A stretch of DNA of 64,000 nt from Rhabdophis nuchalis (taxonomy: Eukaryota; Chordata; Lepidosauria; Squamata; Natricidae). The notes below the pieces were generated by a model. The model saw only the letters and a program-made list of their open reading frames with translations, was not told the origin of the DNA and did no database searches. The stretch lies in assembly GCA_039707465.1 (NCBI GenBank), contig CM077644.1, positions 221,607,962 through 221,671,961 of the forward strand. Reading direction: 5' to 3'. This document shows, piece by piece, positions 23,667 through 33,559 of this stretch. Position 1 is the first letter of the stretch, and each line of letters opens with the position of its first letter. The position numbers and the translations under genes are program-made.

Positions 23667-23733
23667 CCTTCCTTCCTTCCTTCCTTCCTTCCTTTCCTTC
23701 CTTCCTTCCTTCCTTCCTTCCTTTCTTTCTTTC
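23667..23733. repeat. (CCTT)n / (CTTT)n tetranucleotide microsatellite
   Basis: About 16 near-perfect pyrimidine tetranucleotide units. It gives 'PSFLPSFL' artefact frames. Confidence 0.95.
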
Positions 23734-23834
23734 TTCTTGTTTTTGATACTACATATTACCTTATAACACTGTCTTGAGCAAAATAAATAAATAAAGGGTT
23801 TTAACATTCTATGGGCAGACTGCATGTTCTATCT

Positions 23835-23930
23835 CCTTCCCTCTGAAGAACCACCTGTGCTTCAAAAGCTATCCTCTGTTCCCCTTCCCTCTGAAGAACC
23901 ACCTGTGCTTCAAAAGCTATCCTCTGTTCA
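23835..23930. repeat. 48-bp tandem duplication
   Basis: Two adjacent, almost identical 48-bp units beginning CCTTCCCTCTGAAGAACCAC, at 23835-23882 and 23883-23930. The near identity implies a recent slip or unequal exchange. Confidence 0.9.
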
Positions 23931-24010
23931 ATTAGCATTAGCTTCAGGAGAGATAATGGGATATATGCATAAGACAGAAGTTGGCTTCTGCTTAGCGTAA
24001 GCTTCTAAGC

Positions 24011-24409
24011 CAGGAGTATCAACTCGGTTTCATTAAGGGCCACATTGGGATTGTGTTTCGTCTTGTTGGCGGAGCATGGCCAGGTAGACATCGCTCGTGT
24101 TGAGGCCATCTGTGATGGCCCAAGCACTCTATCAGCAAAAATGGTCTCCCAAGCTCCATTTTTGGCTCTGACAGCCTCCTGCAACCCTCTGCCAGCAAAA
24201 ATGGAGCTTGGGAATACCACCCATGGTCCTTGCAAGCTCCATTTTGGGCTGCAATGGCCTCCAGTAATCCTCTGCCAGCAAAAATGGAGCTCAGATGGGC
24301 CACACACAGCTCTCCCAAGCTCCGTTTTCACTGGCAGAGGTACCATGGGCCAGTCCTTCGCTGTTTCCAGAGCAGCCCCATGGGCCAGATTCAGCCCCCA
24401 GGCTTTGAG
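24011..24409. mobile_element. hAT-type non-autonomous element with repeated AGCTCCATTTT modules
   Basis: Starts CAGGAGTATCAACTCGGTTTC and contains four modules built on AAAATGG(A/T)CTCC / AAGCTCCATTTT. It ends near CCCAGGCTTTGAG, apparently missing the last bases of the family's right terminus. Flanks TTCTAAGC (24003-24010) and TTCTAAAG (24410-24417) are a plausible decayed duplication. The longest ORF of the window (205 aa, 24045-24662) starts here and is an artefact of this repeat. Confidence 0.65.
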
Positions 24410-24554
24410 TTCTAAAGTGAGTTCTTTGAAGTTAGGATGTAAGTTTGAAAGATCATTTCACTCAGAAAAGTTGCTGCCTAAGCAATCTTCAGATGGTGAT
24501 TCATATAACCAGCCTTCCCCTTTCTTGAGGCCCCTAATTCTACTATACAGGCTA

Positions 24555-24695
24555 CAATTTGTGGGTCATGACAACCTTTCTTTCAAGGCTTCATATTGTT
24601 TACAACTTGGCAAAAAGGTTGTAAAAATGAGGCAAAAGTCAGTTAGCAACTGTTCCACTTAGCAACTTAAACTGTAAGTCAAGAAACACCTATAA
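24555..24695. mobile_element. Fragment of the 'CTTAGCAAC' dispersed repeat
   Basis: Contains AAAAATGAGGCAAAAGTCAG, TTAGCAACTGTTCCACTTAG and a terminal AACTGTAAGTCAAGAAACACC. These match the right side of the family seen at 14.5 and 61.7 kb. Confidence 0.5.
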
Positions 24696-24699
24696 TTTT

Positions 24700-25975
24700 A
24701 AATAATGAATGTTTTAAATTATTTGAAATAGAGATAAATTTTCTATGTTGCTCTGTACCTTTTATCTTGCTGCTTGTAAGCTGATTAGTATGAAATGGTT
24801 AAAGATAAATAAAAGCACTGATAATAAATCACTGGCATATATATTGTAAAGGTAAGATAAATCCATTACTATTGTTTATTTATTTGCTTGATTGACTGGT
24901 CTCAATCAACAACATATCTGGAGGGCATCAGAATGGAAGAGACAACTCTGTAGGACACAATGTATATTACCAAGCAGTTTATATTTAGAAATCTATATAT
25001 AAATCTTGTGGATTCATTAAGCTCGGATTTCTCCTGGTTTCACCATTAAATTTCATTCCCTCTGTAGACAAGCAGGGCTTTGACTTCAATCTTCAAATAA
25101 CAAGAGCTTATTTTTGTTCCTTCCCTTGCTAATGTAGTTCTTCTCATGCAGTCTGGAGGGCTTTCCACTCAGGTCAGTATGCCCTTCACATATAAAGTCA
25201 AATGGTGACAACCATTGATTGGACTTGCAAAGTCATTAAGACATTTGTCCATGCCAGGTAATGAGGAAACAAGTAACATAAAAGACTAATGAAGTACAAG
25301 ATGGAACAATTTTGTTCCTGGATCTGTCACTTTTAAACTTAACAAAGGAGTCAAATTGGGGGGGGACAGTACCTAAAACCCTTTTAATAGCTATTAAAAT
25401 AGATAGTTCAGGTCCTAATTATGAGGGTGCTATAAACTCTGCTAGAGAGGCACTGATGATGTTAACTAGTCCCGGAATGAAACTTCTACAAGTAAACAAC
25501 CAAGCTGCGAGAACACCAAGGACTTCACAGTAGACATTTTGGGACTAGACTGAAATTATTACTTTCCCCAAAATCTTTAGCCTACCCCAGTCCCAGCTGA
25601 AATGATCAGGAAGGAACGCTAACTCTTGTGTGGGCTTTCCATTCTAGGGAATTGTTGTCCAAGCATCTTGAGGCAGCCTCAAGGTTGGACAAGATTGCTT
25701 TACATGGGCAAACTGATACCTGTTTCTTCTGAAAATAAATATCCTGGATTCAAAGGAGGGAGTTTTTGGCAGGAAAATAGACATGGTATTCTATTATTTT
25801 ATTTGATATGATGTTAATGCAGGAGTATGGACAGAAAATTAAATATGCAGGAAGTTATAATATATTAGGAAAAATATATTCGAGTGGTTTAATTTTTCTC
25901 TCTGCCATAAGTCAAAAACTTGTGACTAGCAAGTGGTAAGCTGATAAAACTTTCATGACAGCTAAAAAAAGACAT
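24700..25975. other. Unassigned non-coding sequence
   Basis: No gene recognised. The ORF 25312-25533 (73 aa) is unremarkable. There is a G8 run at 25361. Confidence 0.45.
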
Positions 25976-25985
25976 ACTGTTTTAC

Positions 25986-26338
25986 CAGGGGTGAAATCAA
26001 CTTACCTTTGCTACCAGTCCGCAAATGTGAGCATGTGCAGAGTGCCAAAAGCGGGACGTGATGATGTGCAGGAGAGTGGGCGGAGCTTGCTATCGAGCAT
26101 GTCTACAAAGGTAAGTAGAACAGTGAGGGGGAGGGAATCCGCTGTGCCACATGATTTAGATTATCTAGAAAGCAGGAAATCCAATAATTCTAGCGAATAT
26201 AAATCACACATGACAGCTGATTGCCCGAAATACCCAGTGAACTGGTAGCATTTTTTTACTACCAGTTCAGGTGAACTGGTAGCATTTTTTACTATCTGTT
26301 CGGGAGAACTGGTCTAAACTGGCAGCATTTTACCCTTG
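25986..26338. mobile_element. hAT-type MITE with perfect 8-bp duplication
   Basis: Left end CAGGGGTGAAATC, right end CATTTTACCCTTG, flanked by TGTTTTAC on both sides (25978-25985, 26339-26346). The interior contains three related GAACTGGTAGCATTTTTTAC-type units. ORF 25955-26248 lies almost entirely inside it. A shorter relative is at 57.72 kb. Confidence 0.9.
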
Positions 26339-26349
26339 TGTTTTACAAA

Positions 26350-27305
26350 CCTCTAGCCAAACAACATCTAAGTTTAGAAAACAAACATTTCTAAAAAAAA
26401 TACATGGAGTCCTGTAGTTAGGAACAATTTCCATTCCTTAATTAATGTCAGGACAGGTTACTATACCCATTGTTCTCCATATCAGGATGACCAACAAAAA
26501 CAAATTTTACATTTTTTGGTAAAGTTTAAACTTATAACTTTACATGTTATATCTTTAAACCAAGTTACAGTAGGACAGATTTCCACTAAGGAGAACCCAA
26601 TTCAAGGAGAATCCATTGGAATTCCATCTCTTACCAACTTGCTCAAAATGGCGGTCAGTGCTCTCCTTCCTTGCACTGACAAACCACTGAAGCCAAGCAA
26701 TGTTTCCTGAAAACAGGCCTTATACTGCATTAAAAACATGGGCACTACTTTGTGACACTTATAAAACCATTATGCAGCTTCAGCGACTCATCAGCTCAAG
26801 GAAGGAGAATGTTGTTGCCATTTTGTGTCAGATGGCATTGTCAGTCAGCTGTCCTCCATTTTAAGTACTGTAACAGATGAGTCATCTGCCATTTTATAAC
26901 AAGCAGCCCTATTCACATCTAGGGATAAGACAGATACTCTTAACCTAGGGGCTGCCTATAAAAATAATCCCCATTTAACTGGCTTCTTTTTCTACTTTGG
27001 AATAAAATGGTACCAGCTTTGGGCCTATATTATTTTCTATTACAGGAAAATCAATATGAACCTCCAGAAGAAGGTTTTCAAGTAAACCAACCATTGTTCA
27101 GGATCAGCCCCAATGTGGATTTCTTGCAGATCAAGTGCAATTTCAGAAGAAAACACGGGCAAACTGTTTTCGACCTCTTTTATATGGATTGTGAAAAAGG
27201 AATGGAAAGAAACATGGACTATCATATAAGCAAGCTACTTTAAACCCATTTCTCCTTCCTAGGCCTGATAAAAAGCCATTTTTGTACGTCTAAGGCTTAA
27301 TCACT
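26350..27305. other. Unassigned non-coding sequence
   Basis: No domain is visible in the small ORFs at 26516-26710 and 27007-27243. Several 'TATAAAA'-like words occur (26760, 26960), so a decayed LTR or other retroelement cannot be excluded. Confidence 0.4.
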
Positions 27306-27317
27306 AAACATACCAAG

Positions 27318-27630
27318 CAGTGGTGGGATTCAATTTTTTTTACTACCGGTTCTGTGGGCGTGGCTTGATGGTCATGATGTGGCTTGGTGGGCATGGCTTG
27401 GTGGGCGTGGCTTGGTGGGCATGGCAGGGGAAGGATACTGTAAAATCTCCATTCCCACCCCAGTCCAGGGGAAGATTAAAGCAAAATCCCCATTCTCTCC
27501 TGATCAGCTGGGTGTCGGGAGGCAGAGAATAGATGGATTTACAGGTGGTATTTACAGGTTCTCTGAACTACTCAAAATTTCCACTACTGGTTCTCCAGAA
27601 CTGGTCAGAACCTGCTGAATACCACCTCTG
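27318..27630. mobile_element. hAT-type MITE of the 'CAGTGGTGGGATTCA' family
   Basis: Left end CAGTGGTGGGATTCA, right end TGAATACCACCTCTG. Flanks ATACCAAG (27310-27317) and ATGCCAAG (27631-27638) match 7 of 8. Inside are TACTACCGGTTCTGTGGGC, short GGGCGTGGCTTGGT tandem units and CTCAAAATTTCCACTACTGG. The element at 45.18 kb is a 232-bp sibling. Confidence 0.9.
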
Positions 27631-27639
27631 ATGCCAAGA

Positions 27640-28325
27640 ATGTTAGCTCCCAAAGATGTCCCACAACATTCAGCAAATGCTACATTACAACCTATGAAGC
27701 ATATTATATTGTAAATAGGAGAACTACCAGTACATAAGGCTATATTATTGTTGCATTATTCCATTCTTCTGCACTAATGGACCATCTCCAATTACTTTCT
27801 GACTCTCCAGTGCTCCATGGACAGCCAGTTGGGAATCATTAATACAGGAAAGAGAAGGAAGTTTTCTTTGTTTTCCAGCCCAGGGCAGCTCCAAACAGCA
27901 GACTCTGAGCTCATCTTTGGATTGGAATATCCAATACCACATACTTAACCTCCTTTTCTCCAAACAGCATCTACAACAAACAGGAAAAAATGGTTACTGG
28001 ATCCTCTAGTCTTGACAACTCTCCAGACAAACACAAAACTGGAAACAATAGATCCTGATTGAGATAGGGAAACAGCCTGTTCACTCAGACCTCTACGCAA
28101 ATCCTGTATCTTCCTGATAGATACTGCATTGCTGCCCCCCAAATTATTAAATTTTTACAGCTATAGAAGGCAAAATTATTAAACACATAGGCATGATAAT
28201 GACTGGAACTGCATTTCATTCATAAATTTTTATTTTCATCAAGATACCATGAAATGAGACACTGCCCTTAAACCAGTCTACTTTGGTATGACCCATGGTA
28301 CACTGTTCAAAGACCAGCAAACCTC
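27640..28325. other. Unassigned non-coding sequence
   Basis: No gene or confidently recognised repeat. Confidence 0.45.
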
Positions 28326-28329
28326 TCTG

Positions 28330-28507
28330 CTTGAGCAGGACACCCTATACCATTTCAGATAAATTGTTGCTCAGTCTCTTTTTGAAAGCCTCCAGTGATG
28401 GAATACCCACAACCTTTGAAGACAAGCTATTCCATTAGCCGATTGCTCTCACTGTTAGGAATATTCTCCTTAGTTTTAGGTTGCTTCTCTCTTTGCTTAG
28501 TTTCAGA
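28330..28507 (-). mobile_element. Older CR1 LINE fragment, antisense
   Basis: Reads CACCCTATACCATTTCAGAT and GAAAGCCTCCAGTGATGGAA through to TTTAGGTTGCTTCTCTC, the same region as the neighbouring CR1 but more diverged. It stops where the younger copy begins. Confidence 0.75.
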
Positions 28508-28948
28508 TTATAGATTAACAGAGTTGGAAGGGACCTTGTAGGTCATCTAGTCCAATCCCCCCTCCCAAGCAGGAGATCCTACACCATTTATGACAGATGG
28601 CAGTCCAGTCTCTTCTTGAAAGCTTCCAGTGATGAAGCTCCCACAACTTCTGAGGGCAAGCTGTTCCATTGGTTGATTGCTCTCACTATCAGAAAATTTC
28701 TCCTCATTTCCAGATTGAATCTCTCCTTGGTCAATTTCCATCTATTGTTCCTTGTCTGGCCTTCGGGGGCTTTGGAGAATAGCTCAACCGCCTCCTCTCT
28801 GGGGCAGCCTCTCAAATATTGGAACACTGCTCTCATGTCTCCCCTGATCCTTCTCTTCACTAGACTAGCTATGCCCAGTTCCTGCAATCATTCATTGTAT
28901 GGTTTAGCCTCCAGTCCTCTGGAGTGCAGGAATTGGGTATGTCTAATC
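28508..28948 (-). mobile_element. CR1/L3 LINE 3' region, antisense
   Basis: Starts ATTAACAGAGTTGGAAGGGA, the 3' terminus. On the minus strand an almost intact 99-codon frame (28588-28887) spells the ORF2 C-terminus, including 'VRAINQWNSLPSEVVGASS'. It continues into the inverted duplication at 28.92-29.37 kb and is interrupted by a MITE at 28949. Confidence 0.88.
28588..28887 (-). pseudogene. C-terminal remnant of CR1 ORF2 (reverse transcriptase)
   Basis: A 99-residue open frame with the CR1 tail signatures 'IRGDMRAVFQYLRG', 'NFLIVRAINQWNSLPSEVV' and 'EAFKKRLDCHL'. The catalytic reverse-transcriptase core and endonuclease are absent. The frame is open because the copy is comparatively young. 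Non-functional. Confidence 0.75.
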
Positions 28949-29053
28949 CAGGGGTCTGCAAAGTTGGCTCTTTTAAGACGGGTGGACTTCAACTCCCAGA
29001 ATCTGGGAGTTGAAGTCCACCCGTCTTAAAAGAGCCAACTTTGCAGACCCCTG
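28949..29053. mobile_element. 105-bp foldback hAT-type MITE with perfect 8-bp duplication
   Basis: Nearly the whole element is an inverted repeat. The first half, from CAGGGGTCTGCAAAGTTGG to CAACTCCCAGA, is complementary to the second half with no more than a few bases of loop near 29001. GTCTAATC flanks it on both sides (28941-28948 and 29054-29061). It sits inside a CR1 copy, so it inserted later. The relative at 55.08 kb has the same arms. Confidence 0.93.
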
Positions 29054-29111
29054 GTCTAATCTAATGAAAAGAAGAGGAGGATATGAGAGATATGAGAGCA
29101 GTGTTCCAATA

Positions 29112-29112
<1 letters not shown>

Positions 29113-29147
<35 letters not shown>
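29113..29147. repeat. (GT)n microsatellite
   Basis: About 17 GT units. Paired with the (CA)n array at 29225 as the inner ends of an inverted duplication. Confidence 0.95.
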
Positions 29148-29223
29148 GCTCTTCTCTGCACTTCTTTCATCCTTTGTTTCTTGTCTTGTTTCTTGTATTG
29201 TTTTTTGATGGTTTGGAAAATAG

Positions 29224-29224
<1 letters not shown>

Positions 29225-29267
<43 letters not shown>
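29225..29267. repeat. (CA)n microsatellite
   Basis: About 21 CA units, the inverted counterpart of the GT array 80 bp upstream. Confidence 0.95.
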
Positions 29268-29269
<2 letters not shown>

Positions 29270-29372
29270 TTTGTAGGAGCCTCTCAAGTATTGGAACACT
29301 GCTCTTATATCTCTCTTATCCTCTTCTTCTTTTCATTAGATTAGACATACCCAATTCCTGCACTCCAGTCTG
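29268..29372 (-). mobile_element. CR1 fragment, second arm of an inverted duplication
   Basis: Reads GAGCCTCTCAAGTATTGGAACACTG... to GACATACCCAATTCCTGC. This is the reverse complement of 28921-29112 once the MITE is removed, with a few substitutions. It ends in GCACTCCAGTCTGAATC. Confidence 0.8.
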
Positions 29373-29374
29373 AA

Positions 29375-30045
29375 TCAAACATTGCAGAGCTTCCCATTTC
29401 AAAGATGACATGCTTAACCATCTCTTACTAAACACCATGAAACTTTGACACTCTGGACTGTTTCCTAAATAAGTAAGTTTATCTGATTGACTCTTGAATA
29501 GAGAAAACTTTTTATATTTTGTATTTGGGCTTTTTTTCATTGTTCTTTCTTTGTTTTTTCTCCTTTTCTATTGCAAATGCTTCACGGAATCCATTCCAAA
29601 ATTCCAGCTGTAGCAAGCTGGCCTGCATTCAGAAAGCCAAAAATCCAGCCAGATGGAGATGCTCTGTGTCCACAAACTACCATCTGCCTGTCACATTCTC
29701 TCTTGCTATAACTGTGCATCATTTCCCCCCACTGCTATTATCTCTACGTTGCTTTTCCAATCTGGTGAGGAACTTGTGAGATAAAATGCTGCTATAATGG
29801 AAGCAGAAAGTGGGGCATATGTTTACTCTTCGCAAGAGACAGAAAGACAGGAAAAGCTTTTTTTTTCTTCTCCTGAGCAGCAAGTAAAATCTTCATTGGA
29901 GGAAGGAAAAAGGAGAAAGGGAAGTTACATTGATACAGTTCTCCCTTATTGCTATCTTTTGGGCGGGTTGGACAGTGATGAGAAAATAGATCCTCATCTG
30001 AAAGATTCAGTATCCCTTCCTCAAGGAAATAATTATCTCGTAGAA
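29375..30045. other. Unassigned non-coding sequence
   Basis: No gene recognised. ORFs 29519-29779 and 29797-30066 have no domain, and the latter runs into the microsatellite. Confidence 0.45.
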
Positions 30046-30049
30046 GGGA

Positions 30050-30130
30050 AGAATAGAATAGAATAGAATAGAATAGAATAGAATAGAATAGAATAGAATA
30101 GAATAGAATAGAATAGAATAGAATAGAATA
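30050..30130. repeat. (AATAG)n pentanucleotide array at a CR1 3' end
   Basis: Sixteen uninterrupted GAATA units directly abut the CR1 3' terminus GTTGGAAGGGACCTTGCAGG. AATAG arrays grown from CR1/L3 3' tails have been described in snakes (literature knowledge). Confidence 0.97.
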
Positions 30131-30319
30131 GTTGGAAGGGACCTTGCAGGTCTTCTAGTCCAACCCCCTGCTTAGTCAGGAAACCCTACACCACTTCAGA
30201 CAAATGGCTACCCTCTTCTTTAAAACTTCCAGTGTTGGAGCATTCACAACTTCTGGGGGCAAGTTGTTCCATTGATTAATTGTTCTAACTGTCAGGAAAT
30301 TTTTCCTTAGTTCTAAGTT
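30131..30319 (-). mobile_element. CR1/L3 LINE 3' fragment, antisense, severely 5'-truncated
   Basis: About 190 bp of the element, from GTTGGAAGGGACCTTGCAGG to TTCCTTAGTTCTAAGTTG, sits between the AATAG array and a (GGAAA)n array. Confidence 0.9.
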
Positions 30320-30359
30320 GGAAAGGAAAGGAAAGGAAAGGAAAGGAAAGGAAAGGAAA
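30320..30359. repeat. (GGAAA)n pentanucleotide microsatellite
   Basis: Eight GAAAG units immediately at the 5'-truncation point of the CR1 fragment. Confidence 0.95.
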
Positions 30360-30885
30360 ATCTAGCATAAGCGTAGATATCATTTGAAGGCTAGAAATTT
30401 CAGAGAGCAGAAGGCTTTCTGATCATGTTGGGCCATCACTGGAAAAAAATGATACTGATTTCTTGATCTAATTTATCAGATTTGTAGAATTAGAATTATT
30501 AACGTTTGGTGTTATGATTCAAAGAACACACTAAAAACAATGGCTAAATTCACACTGCATTGAATCCATAAGTATCAATTCTCTTTTAGCCTAATCTAAC
30601 ATATCCTGAGAACTCAGCCACTGCTTAGATTTGAAATATATGGTAAGGGTTTCCCATGACTATTTTCAAGTAATTCAATCCAGTAAGAAATCAAATGAGG
30701 CCAAAGTTTCATCTAATTCATAAATTTTGTTAAATGGAGAATAATCAAAGGACTTAAAGGCAGCAGTTTTTCCTGACCTTTGCCCAAAATATTAAATTGT
30801 TATTGTCTTTGAACATGGAGGTCCTGTTTAGCTATCATGGCCAACAATGCTGTGCAGTTTTTCCAAATGTTTTTTAAAAGTTCCC
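30360..30885. other. Unassigned AT-rich sequence
   Basis: No gene or recognised repeat. Confidence 0.5.
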
Positions 30886-30889
30886 TAAG

Positions 30890-31015
30890 ATAATAGCCAT
30901 CACCCTATCTTGTAGCCCTGATTTTCCTAAGCTATTTAGCAGTTGCCCAAGGCCACCCACTGAGTTCTTTGCTAGGGTGGGAATTGGACCCCGGCAAATC
31001 TCCAAAGTTTCACTG
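30890..31015 (-). mobile_element. Ancient MIR/CORE-like SINE relic
   Basis: Contains GCAGTTGCCCAAGGCCACCC followed by GGGTGGGAATTGGACCCC, the pattern of MIR-type SINEs ('TTGCCCAAGGTCAC..' then a B-box-like end). Strongly decayed, and orientation is uncertain. Confidence 0.4.
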
Positions 31016-31930
31016 TATTGTTTGTGAGTATTTTGGATAATGGAATGGATAAAGTCCGAAGACATTTATTTCAATTCCACAAGTTTTGCAGTTAAGGAAC
31101 AATTCATCAACATATGCACTCATACAAAAAAAAAAAAAAAAAGCACACCTAACCCTTGGAAGAACTGAAAGAGTGCTGCAAACATTTACATGAAGGCCTT
31201 AAGATCACATTATATTTCAATTACTTATCGTCATTGATCAGTGCAACAGTTTGACACATTATTTATGAGCTACTGTGATGGATCACATCCGTTTCTATAG
31301 TAAAGTAAGCAAAATCTTTGTTTATATCTGAAGGTCATTTTTGATTATATTTTCTACCACAGCAATATCAGTTGAGGTATTTAGACTTGAGAATTGGCAA
31401 CCAGACATAACAAGATGCTTTTCTACTTAAGAATTGACCACAGAATAGGAGCATGACAAGTTCTCTGTCTAAGATATAGGTGAACCTATCAGAGAAATGC
31501 AGCTGACATGAGCAGAGCCTGTTCGTTTTATGCTTCCTAATCCATTATTAAATATTTTTACTTCACAAAGGCCACGTAAGCCTTTACAGCCTCTTCTAAA
31601 TAACAAGAATAAGATACCACTTTGCATTTATAGAGCATCTTCAGGTGTCCAAGGCAGTTCGTACATATTATACCCAAAGTTTTATAGAGCTTCATATGAA
31701 GCTGACTTGTACTGCAAAATACTAGTCCATTCTAACCCAGTCTTAACTACTGGTTAAGAGAAGCAACTCTCCAAGGTCTTAAGCATCATCTTACTCAATT
31801 CTGCTATCTGAAGAAGAGAAGTTATGAATTGTTATCTGGAGCCTTCAGGCCTTTGAACTGCACTGTACAGGTGCTGCCTCTGAATGATGCTGTCTAAATA
31901 GTAGTACAGTTCTCAACCCTTCCATTTTTG
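31016..31930. other. Unassigned sequence with an ancient L2/L3-like relic
   Basis: Around 31612-31690 the words CACTTTGCATTTATAGAGCA and CCAAGGCAGTTCGTACATAT resemble old L2/L3 3' sequence. There is an A17 tract at about 31126. No gene. Confidence 0.35.
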
Positions 31931-31939
31931 ATGTTCGTG

Positions 31940-32094
31940 CTATAAGGTCCATTGTTCATAAATGACTTTGGGTCAGTCACTCTCTTTCAGCTGAACTCGC
32001 CTAACTGGTAGGGAATAGGGACGGAGGAAGGACTATTGTGTGTGTTCACCACCTTGAATTATTTATAAAAATAATTTAAAAAACAGAATATATA
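31940..32094 (+). mobile_element. SINE/LINE tail of the 'GGGTCAGTCACTCTCTTTCAG' type
   Basis: Contains TGGGTCAGTCACTCTCTTTC, then GAATAGGGACGGAGGAAGG, CACCACCTTGAATTATTTAT and an A-rich end. This order is typical of a widespread squamate retroposon tail. The composite SINE begins directly after it. Confidence 0.5.
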
Positions 32095-32109
32095 CATAAA
32101 TATGTGTGT

Positions 32110-32792
32110 TAGATTTTTAAGGGCTGAAAATAAAGAGACCAGGATGGATCCATTTCAGGCTTATTAGCCTTCTTCAGCTGGCCATACTCCTTCTACTGGG
32201 ATTTGAACCGGTGCTTTCCAGCATATGAGGCAGGCTTCTCTATGCCTTGAGCTATCCAGTATCCCTGATACATCAGCCAATTTACAGGACTCTTAAATGA
32301 GAGAATATTATCACAGCTCCTGTTCAAGGGTCCTTTTAAGGGGAGGAGACTTAGCATCATCCCTCTCTGCCCTTCGACTCAACCTAGAGATCATCCAGAC
32401 AGAGAACCAATTAGATTACTGCTGTGTGACATTTTTTTGGATATGTGTTAGATTTTTAAGGGCTGAAAATAAAGAGACCAGGATGGATCCATTTCAGGCT
32501 TATTAGCCTTCTTCAGCTGGCCATACTACTTCTACTGGGATTTGTTCAAATCCCAGTAGAAGGAGTATGGCCAGCTGAAGAAGGCTAATAAGCCTGAAAT
32601 GGATCCATCCTGGTCTCTTTATTTTCAGCCCTTAAAAATCTAACACATATCCAAAAAAATGTCACACAGCAGTAATCTAATTGGTTCTCTGTCTGGATGA
32701 TCTTCTAGGTTGAGTCGAAGGGCAGAGAGGGATGACGTTAAGTCTCCTCCCCTTAAAGGGACCCTTGAACAGGAGCTGTGATAATATTCTCT
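32110..32792 (-). mobile_element. Composite tRNA-SINE insertion forming a ~250-bp-arm foldback
   Basis: Three parts are visible. A tRNA-derived SINE lies in antisense (32110-32268); its complement carries TAGCTCAAGGC (A-box-like) and CCGGTTCAAATCCC (B-box). A segment U (32297-32440) with a second copy of the SINE 3' half follows (32441-32543). The exact inverted repeat of that pair is at 32548-32795. The arms differ by about four substitutions and one indel, with a loop of about 4 bp. CATAAATATGTGTGT occurs at 32095-32109 and 32793-32807, so the whole 683 bp may have arrived as one unit. ORFs 32297-32506 (+) and 32640-32855 (-) are mirror copies of segment U. Confidence 0.85.
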
Positions 32793-32809
32793 CATAAATA
32801 TGTGTGTAT

Positions 32810-33545
32810 CTATCAGATGGCAAGCACAGCCACAACAGAAAGAGAGAGAAACCAAACATAGAACTTAGAAAGTTGGTAAACAAACAAAACAAATGAAAAG
32901 TTGAAAACCAGAAAAGGCCAACAGGTACTGGGTGGAAGAGTAATGGACTTTTAGAGAACAAATCAGAAAACAACAGTGAATAACAGAATTAATCACTTCA
33001 TATCCTGGACAGCATCATTCTGCACTGTGACATTTGTTGCTGGTGCCACTTATTATCCCAACCTTTCAGATGTGAGGGTTGAGGTGGTGTGACTAAGGCC
33101 ACCTACTGTGTTTGTAGCTCAGGCAAGATTTAAAATAGAGACTTCCTGGTTTGCTATTCAGTTTTTTAGGCACTGTGCCGTGCTAGCTGTCAGAGTGTTT
33201 ATGATGGTTAACGTGTCAGGACGAGAGCTGGGAAAGTACTAACCTTTCTGCGCTTCGCTTGTCATGTGGTATTTATCTAACCCTCTGGCCCTCTGCTGTT
33301 GAATTTCTACCAGTGTATATTTATCAGTAAGCCATTGGCAGGTGCAAATGAAATTCTGCAGGGTCCAGAAATATAATGTATAAATATAATTTAACTCCTT
33401 CCCTAGTGGTTCAAGGAAACTCTGAAATAAGTAGTCTCCAAGTTCAAGCAACGCTTTCCAATCCTAGATGAAGCTTGAGGATCTCCTCTTCATCTCAAGG
33501 CCTATCTAAATATCGGATCAGGCAGAATTATGGAATCATCACAAC
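32810..33545. other. Unassigned sequence
   Basis: A possible MIR-like stretch (33020-33180, with CTAAGGCCACCTACTGTG) is present but weak. No gene. Confidence 0.4.
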
Positions 33546-33559
33546 CTTAGAATAATAAA

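Noticed and set aside
24045..24662. Longest ORF in the window (205 aa)
   Set aside because: Its first two thirds lie inside a hAT-type element with repeated AGCTCCATTTT modules, and the rest is another repeat. No domain, and the reading frame changes module by module.
27007..27243. 78-aa ORF with an exon-like feel (preceded by TATTACAG)
   Set aside because: A TATTACAG acceptor-like word precedes GAAAATCAATATGAACCTCC, but there is no matching donor or protein similarity I can recognise, and the opposite strand is equally open.
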